In this document: positions 1 through 8,293 of the stretch, one piece after another
Numbering within the stretch: the first letter of the stretch is position 1
Layout: each line of letters starts with the position of its first letter
Source of the DNA: an uncultured Lachnospiraceae bacterium
GTDB lineage: Bacteria; Bacillota; Clostridia; Lachnospirales; Lachnospiraceae
Reading direction: 5' to 3'
Assembly: GCA_934293575.1 (NCBI GenBank)
Contig: CAKQYU010000009.1
Location: 1 to 64,000, forward strand
Length of the DNA: 64,000 nt
Translations under genes and position numbers: made by a program
Notes under the pieces: generated by a model
Seen by the model: the letters and a program-made list of their open reading frames with translations, nothing else
Databases searched by the model: none
What the model was told of the DNA's origin: nothing

Positions 1-410
1 ATTGACAAAACGGTTTCTTTCCTGAAAAAAACATATAATTTTTGTAACATAATATTTCCTTTCCGGTCTGATACGACCGCGTATAAGTATATCACAGAAA
101 CATCCAGAAAAAAAGAATATCATTTTGTATTGTGGATTGTGTTTGCGATTACCACCTCATTCCTGTATAATAAAAATGTTATCAATGGCGACATCATTTC
201 AAAAGTTCAGAATATGAAATGATCACCACTTTACAACTTTTTCATAAAAAAATTTCGTACAGGACTTTCCTATAATATTGGATATGGATGTTTATGTAAT
301 GCAGTTAGATGATTAAAGTGAAGAAAGATTTTAGTACTGCATTTTAAAGATATTAGAAGATTAATTAAGTTGGGAAATTTGTTTGAGCAGTAGTCTGCAC
401 TCCCTAAACT

Positions 411-427
411 GACTACGATTTGACTAC
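411..427 (+). repeat. Right arm-type direct repeat pair of the upstream element
   Basis: GACTAC occurs at 411-416 and 422-427, an 11-bp step, about 155 bp before the first attachment core. The geometry matches the arm pairs at the other four right ends. Confidence 0.5.
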
Positions 428-566
428 TACAGACGGAAGTGATTTGCTTCATTTTGCACTTTTTTGCAAAAAATGTAGTAAATGAGAAGAAAACTACGAT
501 ACCTTGAAATGCTGATAAACCTTGCAAAATACGGCATTTCAAGGCAATTTGAGAGGAGAAAAAACA

Positions 567-597
567 ATGATTCGAGTACTTTTCATCTGCCACGGCA
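567..597 (+). repeat. Attachment-site copy A with a truncated phosphatase 5' end
   Basis: A start codon at 567 with an upstream GAGAGGAG opens a reading frame MIRVLFICHG, the first ten residues of the phosphatase gene found intact at 32538. The frame then leaves the phosphatase and stops at 613-615. The 16-bp core TTCATCTGCCACGGCA is at 582-597 and is identical in all five copies, whereas the codons before it differ between copies mostly by synonymous or conservative changes. This is a recombination scar, not a working gene. Confidence 0.85.
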
Positions 598-615
598 CAA
601 TGCGAACATTTTTGT

Positions 616-641
616 AGAACCCCTGATTTTGCTGGGGTTCT
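616..641 (+). other. Perfect 8-bp hairpin just inside element 1
   Basis: AGAACCCC (616-623) pairs with GGGGTTCT (634-641) across a 10-nt loop, directly after the stop of the truncated phosphatase frame. There is no U tract, so it is probably not a terminator. It may stop read-through translation or form part of the element end. Confidence 0.35.
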
Positions 642-661
642 GGGCATTGGATAAATCAAAA

Positions 662-679
662 TACCAAGAATTTACCAAG
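662..679 (+). repeat. Left arm-type direct repeat pair of element 1
   Basis: TACCAAG occurs at 662-668 and 673-679, an 11-bp step, 65 bp inside the left core. The same word recurs at the right end of this element. Confidence 0.55.
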
Positions 680-720
680 TTTGAAAATATAGAAATTAGC
701 ATTTGCGATGTTATGAAATA

Positions 721-760
721 AGAGCCGAGTTTTATTATTATAATACAAGGCTCTTTTTTA
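721..760 (+). terminator. Rho-independent terminator before the element 1 operon
   Basis: AGAGCC (721-726) pairs with GGCTCT (749-754), with an AT-rich inner stem and a run of T up to 760. It would stop transcription entering from the phosphatase promoter to the left and so insulate the cargo operon. Confidence 0.7.
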
Positions 761-830
761 GTATTCCATATAGGGTAATGTAGATTCATGTTTTGTGCTT
801 GTTTCATTAATTCCATTTTGATGGGGGTTA

Positions 831-839
831 TGATATAAT
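831..839 (+). promoter_or_regulatory. Extended -10 promoter for the element 1 operon
   Basis: TGATATAAT is an extended -10 box (TG, one base, TATAAT) about 33 bp before the TTG start of the first gene. The -35 region is weak (TTCCAT at 811), which is usual with an extended -10. Confidence 0.5.
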
Positions 840-872
840 AATACTATTATATGCAATGAGAGGATAGCAAAT

Positions 873-1814
873 TTGGAAGAAGTAGATATTATTGAACAGA
901 GTATTGCTGATATGAGCGGTGACTTGTTGAGAATACTCTTGATAGATAAAACTACAAAAAGATATATCAGATGGGCAACCGATAATTATGTGTCATTAGG
1001 TGAGGATTATAGTGCTGGGGTAGAAATAAAACCAGAGTTTATTACAGGAGCTTATACGAATGTAATACAGCCGAGAGTGGCTAAATCTCAAGCTGAGCAG
1101 ATGAAAAGAACTAGGGATAAGGCGGAAGTCTTTACACCATGTTGGATATGTAATGAGCAGAATAATTTGGTTGATGATGCATGGTTTGGAAGAAAGAATG
1201 TTTTCAATACCTGTGATGGAGATTCGTGGAAGGTTACAGATGGGGTAATTGCTTTTCCCAATAATAAAACATGGCAGCAATATGTTGATGCTAGAAGATT
1301 AGAGATAAGTTGTGGAGAAGCACCATATCTTGTCAGTAGATATAATACTGTTACAGGTGAGCCGATACAGGTAAGAGATAGGATAGGTATTTTGGATAGA
1401 AAATTGCGAATCGTTTCTGAAAATACACAAACTGAAGAAGATTGGCTTAAATGGGCTATCAGGGCTTTTCAAAGTACATATGGTTATGAGTATCAGGGAG
1501 ATAATGTTTTGTTGGCAAGGGAGAATCTGCTATTTACTTTTGAAGATTATATGGTAAACAAGTTTGATAAAAAGCCGACATTAGTGCAAATGAAGAAGAT
1601 TGCAAATATTGTTGCATGGAATATCTGGCAGATGGATGGGATAACAATGACTACTCCGTATAGTGAGGCAACACCACTACATAGGCAGATGACAATATTT
1701 GATTATATGAACGATAATGTGGAAGAAGAAAAAGTTCCTATGTACAGTTTAATTAGGGATTGGAGAGCAGAAGAAACAATAGAGTTCAGGTCTTTGATGA
1801 GTGAGGGGTACTGA
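873..1814 (+). CDS. Restriction endonuclease subunit M-like protein
   Basis: The protein has 313 residues, starting at a TTG with GAGAGG upstream. Near residue 89 it has EVFTPCWICNEQNNLVD, the EVFTP signature found at the start of N6-adenine methylases, and further on LEISCGEAPYL, a plausible S-adenosylmethionine motif I. No catalytic (D/N)PPY motif is present, so it is unlikely to methylate DNA alone. It lies two bases before a large helicase-methylase gene, which suggests they form one complex. From family knowledge it looks like the annotated restriction endonuclease subunit M group. That it is a specificity or SAM-binding partner is inference. Confidence 0.7.
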   Translation: MEEVDIIEQSIADMSGDLLRILLIDKTTKRYIRWATDNYVSLGEDYSAGVEIKPEFITGAYTNVIQPRVAKSQAEQMKRTRDKAEVFTPCWICNEQNNLVDDAWFGRKNVFNTCDGDSWKVTDGVIAFPNNKTWQQYVDARRLEISCGEAPYLVSRYNTVTGEPIQVRDRIGILDRKLRIVSENTQTEEDWLKWAIRAFQSTYGYEYQGDNVLLARENLLFTFEDYMVNKFDKKPTLVQMKKIANIVAWNIWQMDGITMTTPYSEATPLHRQMTIFDYMNDNVEEEKVPMYSLIRDWRAEETIEFRSLMSEGY

Positions 1815-1815
1815 T

Positions 1816-4800
1816 ATGGAGAAAGAGTTTAAAAACGCATTTGATTATAAGGTAATATATGTATTTGAGATTAATGATGAAAAACATAGAGGTAAGGTAA
1901 AGATTGGTGATGCAACTCTGCATACGACAAAAAATATTGAGTTTCTTGCCCCTAACAGCAGAGAGCTAAATCAGGCGGCATTGGAAAGAATAAAAGCATA
2001 TACAAACACAGCTGGAGTTACGCCTAAGTTGCTTCATACTGAGTTAGCTGTTAGAACTGTAAAAGAAGGTGGACAGGTACAGCTTAAGGCATTTAGAGAC
2101 CATGATGTTCATGCGGTATTAAAAAATTCAGGTATTAAAAATTCGAAGATAGATGAAACTACGGGAAAAGAATGGTTTGATATTGATTTACAGACTGCAG
2201 AAAAGGCTATTTTGGCAGTTAAGAATAATGCTTCTAATTTAAGTAACACAGAGGTTGTAGCTAAGGCTCCGATTATATTTCGCCCAGAACAAGAAGAAGC
2301 AATAAAAAGAACTATTAAACAGTTTAAGAAGTCGGATAGAATGCTTTGGAATGCTAAGATGCGTTTTGGAAAAACCATATGTGCATTAGAAGTAGTAAGG
2401 CAAATGAACTTTCACAAAACCATCATTTTAACACACAGACCTGTGGTAAATGAAGGATGGTACGAAGATTTTACAAAGATATTCAGAGGAAGTTCCAGTT
2501 TTATATATGGCTCAAAAGCCAACGGATATACAGTCGACCAGTTGCTCAATACAGATAAGAATTTTGTATATTTTGCTTCAGTTCAAGATTTGAGGGGTTC
2601 TTCTCAGGTTGGTGGTAAATTTGATAAAAATGATAGTGTTTTTAAGACAGTGTGGGATTGCGTAATTGTTGATGAAGCTCATGAGGGAACGACAACTCTT
2701 TTAGGCGAGGATACTGTAAAGGCTGTGTTAAAAGAGGGGAATAATACAAAATTACTGGCTTTATCAGGTACTCCATTTAATATCTTAGATGGGTATGAGG
2801 AAGATGCAATTTATACATGGGATTATATAATGGAGCAGGAGTGCAAATCAGAGTGGGATAAAAACCATTTTGGTGATTCTAATCCGTATGAGGAGTTACC
2901 AGAGCTTCGTATATATACATATGATCTTGGGCAGATCTTGCATAACAGGGATTATATTGCATTTGAAGATAAGGCATTTAATTTCCATGAGTTTTTCAGA
3001 ACATGGACAGGAGATTATGAAGTGGATCATGCCAATATGCCAGCATACGCTAAGGTAGGTGATTTTGTCCATGAGAATGATGTCCTTAGTTTTTTATATA
3101 TGCTAACGAGTTCAGATAATAAAAGTATGTATCCATATTCTACGGAAGAGTATCGAAATCTATTTAAGCATACGCTATGGATAGTACCAGGCATAAAAGA
3201 AGCAAGAGCTTTAAAAAAGTTGATGATGGAGAGAACTTTATTTGGCAATGGCATGTTTGAGATTGTAAATGTTGCTGGTAATGGTGATGAAGAAGAAAAG
3301 CCTGAAGAAGCATTAAGCAAAGTAAAGACAGCTATAAAAAATGCTGGAGAAGATAATTATACGATTACATTGTCTTGTGGGAAACTCACGACAGGAGTAA
3401 CAGTCAGAGAGTGGACTGGGGTATTTATGTTAGCAGGTTCGTTTTCAACATCTGCGGCAAATTATCTTCAGACTATATTTAGGGTACAGTCTCCATGTAA
3501 TATAAATGGTAAGATAAAAGATGTAAGTTATGTATTTGATTTTGCTCCTGACAGGACTTTAAAGATGGTATCGGAGGCAGTTTCTATATCGGCAAAGGCT
3601 GGTAAGCGTAATTCGGAAGACAAGAGAGTATTAGGTAAGTTTTTGAATTATTGTCCAGTGATATCTATCGAAGGTTCTGAGATGAAAGAGTACAGTGCGA
3701 CCAGACTGTTGCAGCAGTTAAAGCGTGCATATGCTGATAAAGTAGTTAGAAATGGTTTCGATGATAGTAATTTATACAGTGATGAGCTATTTATGTTAGA
3801 TGATGTGGATATTCAGAAGTTTGATGAGCTGAAAGGTATTATTGGGACATCAAAAGCATCTCCAAAGGCTAATGATATTACTGTTAATGACCAAGGTCTT
3901 ACTAAAGAAGAGTACGAAGAGCTTGAGAAAGCCAAAAAGAAACCTAAGAAAGACTTGTCTCCAGAAGAAAAGGCTAGACTTGAAGAACTTAAACAGTTGA
4001 AGAAGTTGCGTAATGATGCTATATCCATTCTCAGGGGTATTTCAATTAGGATGCCATTGCTTATTTATGGTGCGGAGATCCCTTACGAGGAAGAAATTAC
4101 GCTGGATAGATTTGTAGATATGGTTGATGATTCATCATGGGAAGAGTTTATGCCGACAGGTGTAACGAAGGATAAGTTTAGAGAGTTTCAGAAATATTAT
4201 GACGAGGATGTGTTCATAGCAGCAGGACGAAGAATAAGAAATGTTGCAAAAGAGGCAGACACCTTAAACCCTACTGAACGAGTACAGAAAATTGCAGGAC
4301 TTTTCAAATATTTCAAGAATCCAGATAAAGAGACTGTCCTTACTCCTTGGCGAGTTGTTAATATGCATATGAGTGACTGCCTTGGTGGTTGGGATTTCTA
4401 TAGTGAGAGTCATAAAGAGGATGAAATGCCTGATAAACCAAGGTTTGTAGATCAAGGCGCTGTGACACACGATGTATTTTTTAAACCTGATACAAAGATA
4501 TTGGAAATAAATTCAAAGACAGGTTTATATCCTCTGTATGTTACATATAGTGTGTTCAGGGCAAAATGTGAGAGCGTAGGCAAGAAATCCCTTACAATAG
4601 ACAAACAGAGAGAGATTTGGTTTGAAACTGTAAGGGATAATATCTATGTGGTGTGTAAAACTCCTATGGCGAAGACCATAACAAAACGTACATTGGTGGG
4701 GTATTCTGCCCATAAGATAAATGCTCACTATTTTGATGATTTGATAAATACAATGGCTAATAAGTCTCAATTGTTTATCGAAAAAGTTTCAAAAGAATCA

Positions 4801-5823
4801 TATTGGAAGAAAGGAAATGGACTTATGAAATTTGATGCCATTGTAGGTAATCCACCATATCAGGCTTCGGATGGTGGAAGTGGAGCAAGCTCAGGGGCTA
4901 TTTATCCTTATTTTGTTTCACAATCGAAAATGTTAAATCCTGAATATATTTCTATGATAATACCATCTAGATGGTTTGCAACAGGACGAGGCACAGATGT
5001 ATTTCGAGAAGAAATGTTACATGATGTCAGGCTTGCAAGATTACATGATTTTATTAATGCAAGTGAATGCTTTTCAGGAGTAGATATAAAAGGGGGTGTA
5101 TGTTATTTTTTATGGGATAAAAAGCATACAGGAACCTGTAATGTAGTATCACATAAAAACGATGGAACTACATCTTCAATAGATAGAGATTTGTATGTGG
5201 ATGGAGTAGATGTATTTGTTCGAGATAATGAATTGATTTCAATTTTGAAGAAAGTTCAAAGTTTCCATGAAGAATCATTTATGGAAATTGTTAGTCCAAG
5301 AGATCCATTTGGATATGATATTAGAGAGGAAAATAGCTTCAAGTCCATTCCGCATAAGTATTCTTTAGAGAAATCAATGAAAGAAGATGTTGAATTTTAT
5401 TATAATGGTTGGAGAAAAAATGGTGTAGGATATGTTGCTGTGAAAACAGTTGGTGCTCATACGGATTGGGTAGATAAATATAAGGTGTTTGTACCTAATG
5501 CATGGGGGTCTGGTAATACATCGACTGATAGATTAAGACCATTTATTGTTTCGCCACATTCTGTTTGTACAGAAACTTATTTAGTAATAGGACCTTTTGA
5601 TGATATAGTACAGGCTGAGAATGCAAAGTCTTATATTGAAACAAAATTTTTTCATGCTTTAGTTTCAGTAATGAAAACAACACAACATGCAACTCAGAGG
5701 GTATATGGTTTAGTTCCAATGCAAAATCTTGACGAGGTATGGAATGATGAAAAACTATATAAAAAATACAACTTAGTAAAAGAGGAAATTGATTTTATAG
5801 AAAGGTTGATTAGGGATATATAG
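1816..5823 (+). CDS. GIY-YIG-like / SF2 helicase / N6-adenine methylase fusion
   Basis: This is a 1335-residue single-chain restriction-modification-like enzyme, starting at ATG 1816 behind GAGGGG. The first ~60 residues (YKVIYVFEI, then VKIGDAT) resemble a GIY-YIG or T5orf172-type nuclease domain. An SF2 helicase motor follows, with MRFGKT at ~182-187, VDEAH at ~285-289 and SGTPFN at ~325. After a charged linker (~690-735) come ILEINSKTGLYPLY as SAM motif I and NPPY at 1012-1015, the catalytic motif of N6-adenine methylases. The C-terminal ~250 residues probably recognise the target. The layout resembles single-chain ISP or LlaGI-type enzymes but with a different putative nuclease. The nuclease assignment is the weakest part. 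Confidence 0.8.
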   Translation: MEKEFKNAFDYKVIYVFEINDEKHRGKVKIGDATLHTTKNIEFLAPNSRELNQAALERIKAYTNTAGVTPKLLHTELAVRTVKEGGQVQLKAFRDHDVHAVLKNSGIKNSKIDETTGKEWFDIDLQTAEKAILAVKNNASNLSNTEVVAKAPIIFRPEQEEAIKRTIKQFKKSDRMLWNAKMRFGKTICALEVVRQMNFHKTIILTHRPVVNEGWYEDFTKIFRGSSSFIYGSKANGYTVDQLLNTDKNFVYFASVQDLRGSSQVGGKFDKNDSVFKTVWDCVIVDEAHEGTTTLLGEDTVKAVLKEGNNTKLLALSGTPFNILDGYEEDAIYTWDYIMEQECKSEWDKNHFGDSNPYEELPELRIYTYDLGQILHNRDYIAFEDKAFNFHEFFRTWTGDYEVDHANMPAYAKVGDFVHENDVLSFLYMLTSSDNKSMYPYSTEEYRNLFKHTLWIVPGIKEARALKKLMMERTLFGNGMFEIVNVAGNGDEEEKPEEALSKVKTAIKNAGEDNYTITLSCGKLTTGVTVREWTGVFMLAGSFSTSAANYLQTIFRVQSPCNINGKIKDVSYVFDFAPDRTLKMVSEAVSISAKAGKRNSEDKRVLGKFLNYCPVISIEGSEMKEYSATRLLQQLKRAYADKVVRNGFDDSNLYSDELFMLDDVDIQKFDELKGIIGTSKASPKANDITVNDQGLTKEEYEELEKAKKKPKKDLSPEEKARLEELKQLKKLRNDAISILRGISIRMPLLIYGAEIPYEEEITLDRFVDMVDDSSWEEFMPTGVTKDKFREFQKYYDEDVFIAAGRRIRNVAKEADTLNPTERVQKIAGLFKYFKNPDKETVLTPWRVVNMHMSDCLGGWDFYSESHKEDEMPDKPRFVDQGAVTHDVFFKPDTKILEINSKTGLYPLYVTYSVFRAKCESVGKKSLTIDKQREIWFETVRDNIYVVCKTPMAKTITKRTLVGYSAHKINAHYFDDLINTMANKSQLFIEKVSKESYWKKGNGLMKFDAIVGNPPYQASDGGSGASSGAIYPYFVSQSKMLNPEYISMIIPSRWFATGRGTDVFREEMLHDVRLARLHDFINASECFSGVDIKGGVCYFLWDKKHTGTCNVVSHKNDGTTSSIDRDLYVDGVDVFVRDNELISILKKVQSFHEESFMEIVSPRDPFGYDIREENSFKSIPHKYSLEKSMKEDVEFYYNGWRKNGVGYVAVKTVGAHTDWVDKYKVFVPNAWGSGNTSTDRLRPFIVSPHSVCTETYLVIGPFDDIVQAENAKSYIETKFFHALVSVMKTTQHATQRVYGLVPMQNLDEVWNDEKLYKKYNLVKEEIDFIERLIRDI

Positions 5824-5824
5824 T

Positions 5825-6610
5825 ATGTCATCAGTAACACAGAGAATATCGGAGATTAAGCAACCTATGGGTGGCTATCTTCCATTATCAAAAATGAATA
5901 TTACAGAGATACAAGACAACAGAAAATTAGCTGATAATGAGAATCTTCATCCTAGTATCATTGGCATGGTAGTTGATTATTTATCAAGGTTCATGTCAGG
6001 GACTCCTGTTAAGGATGCATTTTCTATTTCCTTGAAAGGGTCAAAAGTAGCGGAGAAGTTTGGTGTTTCTGATGCAAGAGCAAAGGCATTTGTATTATTA
6101 AGGCATATAAAAGGGGTAGATGATGATTCTATTATTTGTGCCTGCAAGTTGGTAACATATGATGTATGGCTTCGTAATACTAGATATGCAATGGATGCAT
6201 TAGGCGAAGCAGATACAGAACCTGATAAGGATACCATTTCTAATATACGGGTAATGGTGGAGAGAAGTGTTGCTTTTTTTGAAGAATATGGACCTGTGAA
6301 AGTGGATGGGTTTACATTTGAGACTGCTGGCTATACAGATGTTGTTGATTCTGGTGATGGAGATTTCCTGACACAAGATACATTGTGGGATTTTAAGGTC
6401 TTAAGTAAAAATCCATCTCCGAAGTATACGCTTCAGATTATAATGTATTGGATAATGGGACAGCACTCTGGTAAAGACATATTTAAAGGAATTAGCAGAG
6501 TGGGAATATTTAACCCACGATTAAATGTTGTTTATACTATAGATGTGACAGATATTGGTAATGATGTAATTAAGCAAATTGAAGATAATGTTATATGCTA
6601 TGGTAATTGA
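5825..6610 (+). CDS. PD-(D/E)XK-like protein of the element 1 operon
   Basis: The protein has 261 residues and starts one base after the stop of the helicase-methylase gene, so it is co-translated with it. Residues 180-191 (DFLTQDTLWDFK) have the spacing of a PD-(D/E)XK nuclease core, with D180, then D189 and K191 at the end of a hydrophobic strand, followed by a helix YTLQIIMYW typical of the fold. The N-terminal ~130 residues are not recognised. I read it as a nuclease or nuclease-like partner of the R-M enzyme. It might instead be a structural subunit that has kept the fold. Confidence 0.55.
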   Translation: MSSVTQRISEIKQPMGGYLPLSKMNITEIQDNRKLADNENLHPSIIGMVVDYLSRFMSGTPVKDAFSISLKGSKVAEKFGVSDARAKAFVLLRHIKGVDDDSIICACKLVTYDVWLRNTRYAMDALGEADTEPDKDTISNIRVMVERSVAFFEEYGPVKVDGFTFETAGYTDVVDSGDGDFLTQDTLWDFKVLSKNPSPKYTLQIIMYWIMGQHSGKDIFKGISRVGIFNPRLNVVYTIDVTDIGNDVIKQIEDNVICYGN

Positions 6611-6630
6611 TGTAAGGAAGTAGTGGTGTT

Positions 6631-6876
6631 AATTCTAAGCATTTACAATATATTATGTGATATTCTGAAATTAGTGTTACACTAAATGTTTATATGCATG
6701 TAGATTGGGATAATCTTAAAGACGATATTGATGAAACAAGAAACGAATATTTTGTCATGGCATGTTGTATTTTTTCATTGATAAAACAGATAAAGGGGTA
6801 TTATTTTACTAAGATTTTTACCAAGAATGACCATCGGATGATGCTGGTTTCGGTTGTGAAAAATGTAGCGGAATAG
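6631..6876 (+). pseudogene. C-terminal remnant of a tyrosine integrase
   Basis: Reading from 6631 gives NSKHLQYIM, a stop codon, then YSEISVTLNVYMHV. This aligns with NPKALQYLMGHSDISVTLNVYTHV, the catalytic His and Tyr segment of the intact integrase at 31182-32381. A TGA replaces the Gly codon of the GHSD motif and most of the gene is gone. The remaining frame (start 6694) runs to 6876 without further resemblance. It lies just left of core B, where an integrase gene of such an element would end. Confidence 0.7.
6807..6825 (+). repeat. Right arm-type direct repeat pair of element 1
   Basis: TACTAAG at 6807-6813 and TACCAAG at 6819-6825 stand 12 bp apart, about 125 bp before core B. They match the left arm word of the same element. 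Confidence 0.5.
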
Positions 6877-6934
6877 AAGTGCATTTATGCCCGAAAATCT
6901 TAAAAATACGGACTTTTTGAAAGGAAATTAAGAA

Positions 6935-6965
6935 ATGATAAAAATATTATTCATCTGCCACGGCA
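6935..6965 (+). repeat. Attachment-site copy B with a truncated phosphatase 5' end
   Basis: A start codon at 6935, behind GAAAGGAA, opens MIKILFICHG, then SLTVG and a stop. The 16-bp core is at 6950-6965. The codons before the core differ from copies A and D but match copy C closely. Confidence 0.85.
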
Positions 6966-7376
6966 GTCTGACCGTCGGGTAGCATTGGATGGGTAAAGCG
7001 GAGCAAATCGCGGCAAAACTAGGCAAAAGAAACCGTGTTTACACTGTTTTGACTACAGTTCAATTACAGCCTATGATGCAGGATTGTACTGGTAGGGGCA
7101 AATTGCTTCAAATTGCGGCATTTCAAGGACAGTACTCATGAAAGTAATAAATAATGTTCATTTGCTATGCAGACATTTTCAGACTCGCCATGGATAATTG
7201 TAGCAGAATAAGTTTATAAATAGGTGTTGATATTGGCTTAAGGTTATTCTGTATTAGAATGCTTTTTTGACGGGTTTTACTACATGTAATTGCGGTAAGT
7301 TTCCTATAATCTGATAAAATGCTGAAGTGGAAATAAACTTTTCACTTCAGGAATCTGATAAAATTGAGAAAGAGTA
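6966..7376 (+). other. Left-end non-coding region of element 2
   Basis: No gene was found here. The region holds the left arm pair, several copies of a loosely repeated word around GGCAAA and GCGGCA, and a self-complementary stretch near 7323-7350 (GAAGTGGAAA opposite TTTTCACTTC). Confidence 0.4.
7040..7057 (+). repeat. Left arm-type direct repeat pair of element 2
   Basis: TACACTG at 7040-7046 and GACTACA at 7051-7057 stand 11 bp apart, 75 bp inside core B. The first copy is degenerate. Confidence 0.45.
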
Positions 7377-7405
7377 TTGAAATTCTGAAAAGGAGGAGAT
7401 ATAAT
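7377..7405 (+). promoter_or_regulatory. Sigma-A promoter of the element 2 RNA and operon
   Basis: TTGAAA (7377-7382) and TATAAT (7400-7405) are separated by exactly 17 bp. Transcription should start near 7412. Confidence 0.75.
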
Positions 7406-7411
7406 ATATAT

Positions 7412-7507
7412 GGATAACCAGAATTTACTAAGGTAAATTGGGCATACTATAAATGCTCTGTCCGATTAAGTGTAGTTTTATACATTTAATCGGGCATTTT
7501 TTATTTT
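7412..7507 (+). ncRNA. Short terminated RNA or attenuator leader of the element 2 operon
   Basis: The predicted start lies six bases past a strong -10 box, and a Rho-independent terminator ends the transcript at 7507. The ~95-nt RNA therefore ends directly in front of the ribosome site of the first gene. It may be a separate small RNA with some read-through, or a regulated attenuator. No known riboswitch fold is recognised in it. Confidence 0.5.
7462..7507 (+). terminator. Terminator between the element 2 promoter and its first gene
   Basis: CCGATTAAGTGTA (7462-7474) pairs with TACATTTAATCGG (7481-7493), 13 bp with one G-U pair and a six-base loop, followed by a T-rich run. The AGGAGG of the next gene begins at once after it. 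Confidence 0.8.
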
Positions 7508-7521
7508 AGGAGGTGGTGGAG

Positions 7522-8274
7522 ATGAGAGTTAAAAGAAAACTTCCAGACAAAGAAAAAATGAGCAAAAGACAAAAACTTATGAGAAATATGGAAAAGTTAA
7601 TTGCTATTGAACCCCAAAATGAAACAACTCCTAGAGGAATGGAGACAGGCAATGAGAAAACAGGTAATTGCGGAAGCCTGTATAATCAAATATTTGTGTG
7701 GAATCTTCCGCCTGTTATCACATGCCCAGGGATGTCTGAGTGGTGTAAAAGTAATTGTTATAATGCGGATGACCGGTATGAAAAATTTCCAATCAATAGA
7801 TGGTGTGAAAATCTATGGTGGGTGTTAAATAATAAAGAGGAATTAAAGAAAAAGATCATTACGCAATTAGAAGAGTGTAAAGCTAAAAAAGTTGCTGTTA
7901 GAATTCATTCAAGTGGGGACTTTTTTTCAAAGGAATATATTAGTTTTTGGAGAGAGATTATTGGAGAGAATCCAGAGGTGAGTTTTTGGGCGTATACAAG
8001 GAGTTGGGTAATTGAGGAGTTAACAGAAGATATAAAAAAGCTAGATGATTTGGGTAACATGAAACTAATATTATCTTGGGATGAGACAATGATGCAGCCG
8101 CTAGATGGATTTGCTAAGAGTATTGTGGTAAATTCAAATGAAGAAATTGTAATGGCGATAAAGAAAAAGGCTGGGGTAGTATGCCCGGAACAGTATAATT
8201 TGGTGCATGGGTGCGCAGATTGTGGAATATGTATTTCTAAATTGTTGGGAAACGTTTATTTTGTTGTTCATTGA
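7522..8274 (+). CDS. GP88-like cysteine-rich protein
   Basis: The protein has 250 residues, with ATG 7522 chosen because AGGAGGTGG ends six bases upstream. It resembles the phage Gene product 88 family: an early CPGMSEWCKSNCYN cysteine cluster, RIHSSGDFFSKEYISFW in the middle, FWAYTRSW after it, and a C-terminal CADCGIC cluster. The cysteines suggest a bound metal or iron-sulfur cluster. The family has no function known to me. It is the first gene of an operon whose other members handle nucleotides or nucleic acids, so a role in base modification is inferred. Confidence 0.65.
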   Translation: MRVKRKLPDKEKMSKRQKLMRNMEKLIAIEPQNETTPRGMETGNEKTGNCGSLYNQIFVWNLPPVITCPGMSEWCKSNCYNADDRYEKFPINRWCENLWWVLNNKEELKKKIITQLEECKAKKVAVRIHSSGDFFSKEYISFWREIIGENPEVSFWAYTRSWVIEELTEDIKKLDDLGNMKLILSWDETMMQPLDGFAKSIVVNSNEEIVMAIKKKAGVVCPEQYNLVHGCADCGICISKLLGNVYFVVH

Positions 8275-8293
8275 TAGAATGGAGGGATGTTCA

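Larger units (their letters stand above)
1..597. mobile_element. Presumed right end of a further integrative element upstream
   Basis: No complete gene is visible before position 872. The 200 bp before the first attachment core look like the right ends of the other elements: a pair of GACTAC repeats starting at 411 and 422, then a ribosome site, a start codon and the attachment core. The frame through about 280-360 reads MDVYVMQLDD followed by a stop and SEERF, which weakly resembles the last residues of a tyrosine integrase (NVYTHVxxDDAxxE). I infer that an element, or its decayed end, lies to the left of position 597. Sequence before position 1 would settle this. Confidence 0.45.
582..6965. 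mobile_element. Integrated element 1, restriction-modification cargo, no working integrase
   Basis: The element is bounded by attachment cores A (582-597) and B (6950-6965), about 6.4 kb. Its left arm pair is TACCAAG at 662 and 673. Its right arm pair is TACTAAG at 6807 and TACCAAG at 6819, so both ends carry the same arm word. The cargo is a three-gene operon on the plus strand (873-6610), followed by the decayed C-terminal end of a tyrosine integrase. It could move only with an integrase supplied in trans. Confidence 0.8.

Noticed and set aside
482..721. A 79-residue frame over attachment copy A
   Set aside because: It starts within the arm region with no ribosome site and runs through the attachment core in the wrong frame. 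It is a by-product of the att region.
7410..7436. A leader peptide MDNQNLLR before the element 2 operon
   Set aside because: The ATG falls at or before the predicted transcription start, so the message would not carry a ribosome site for it.
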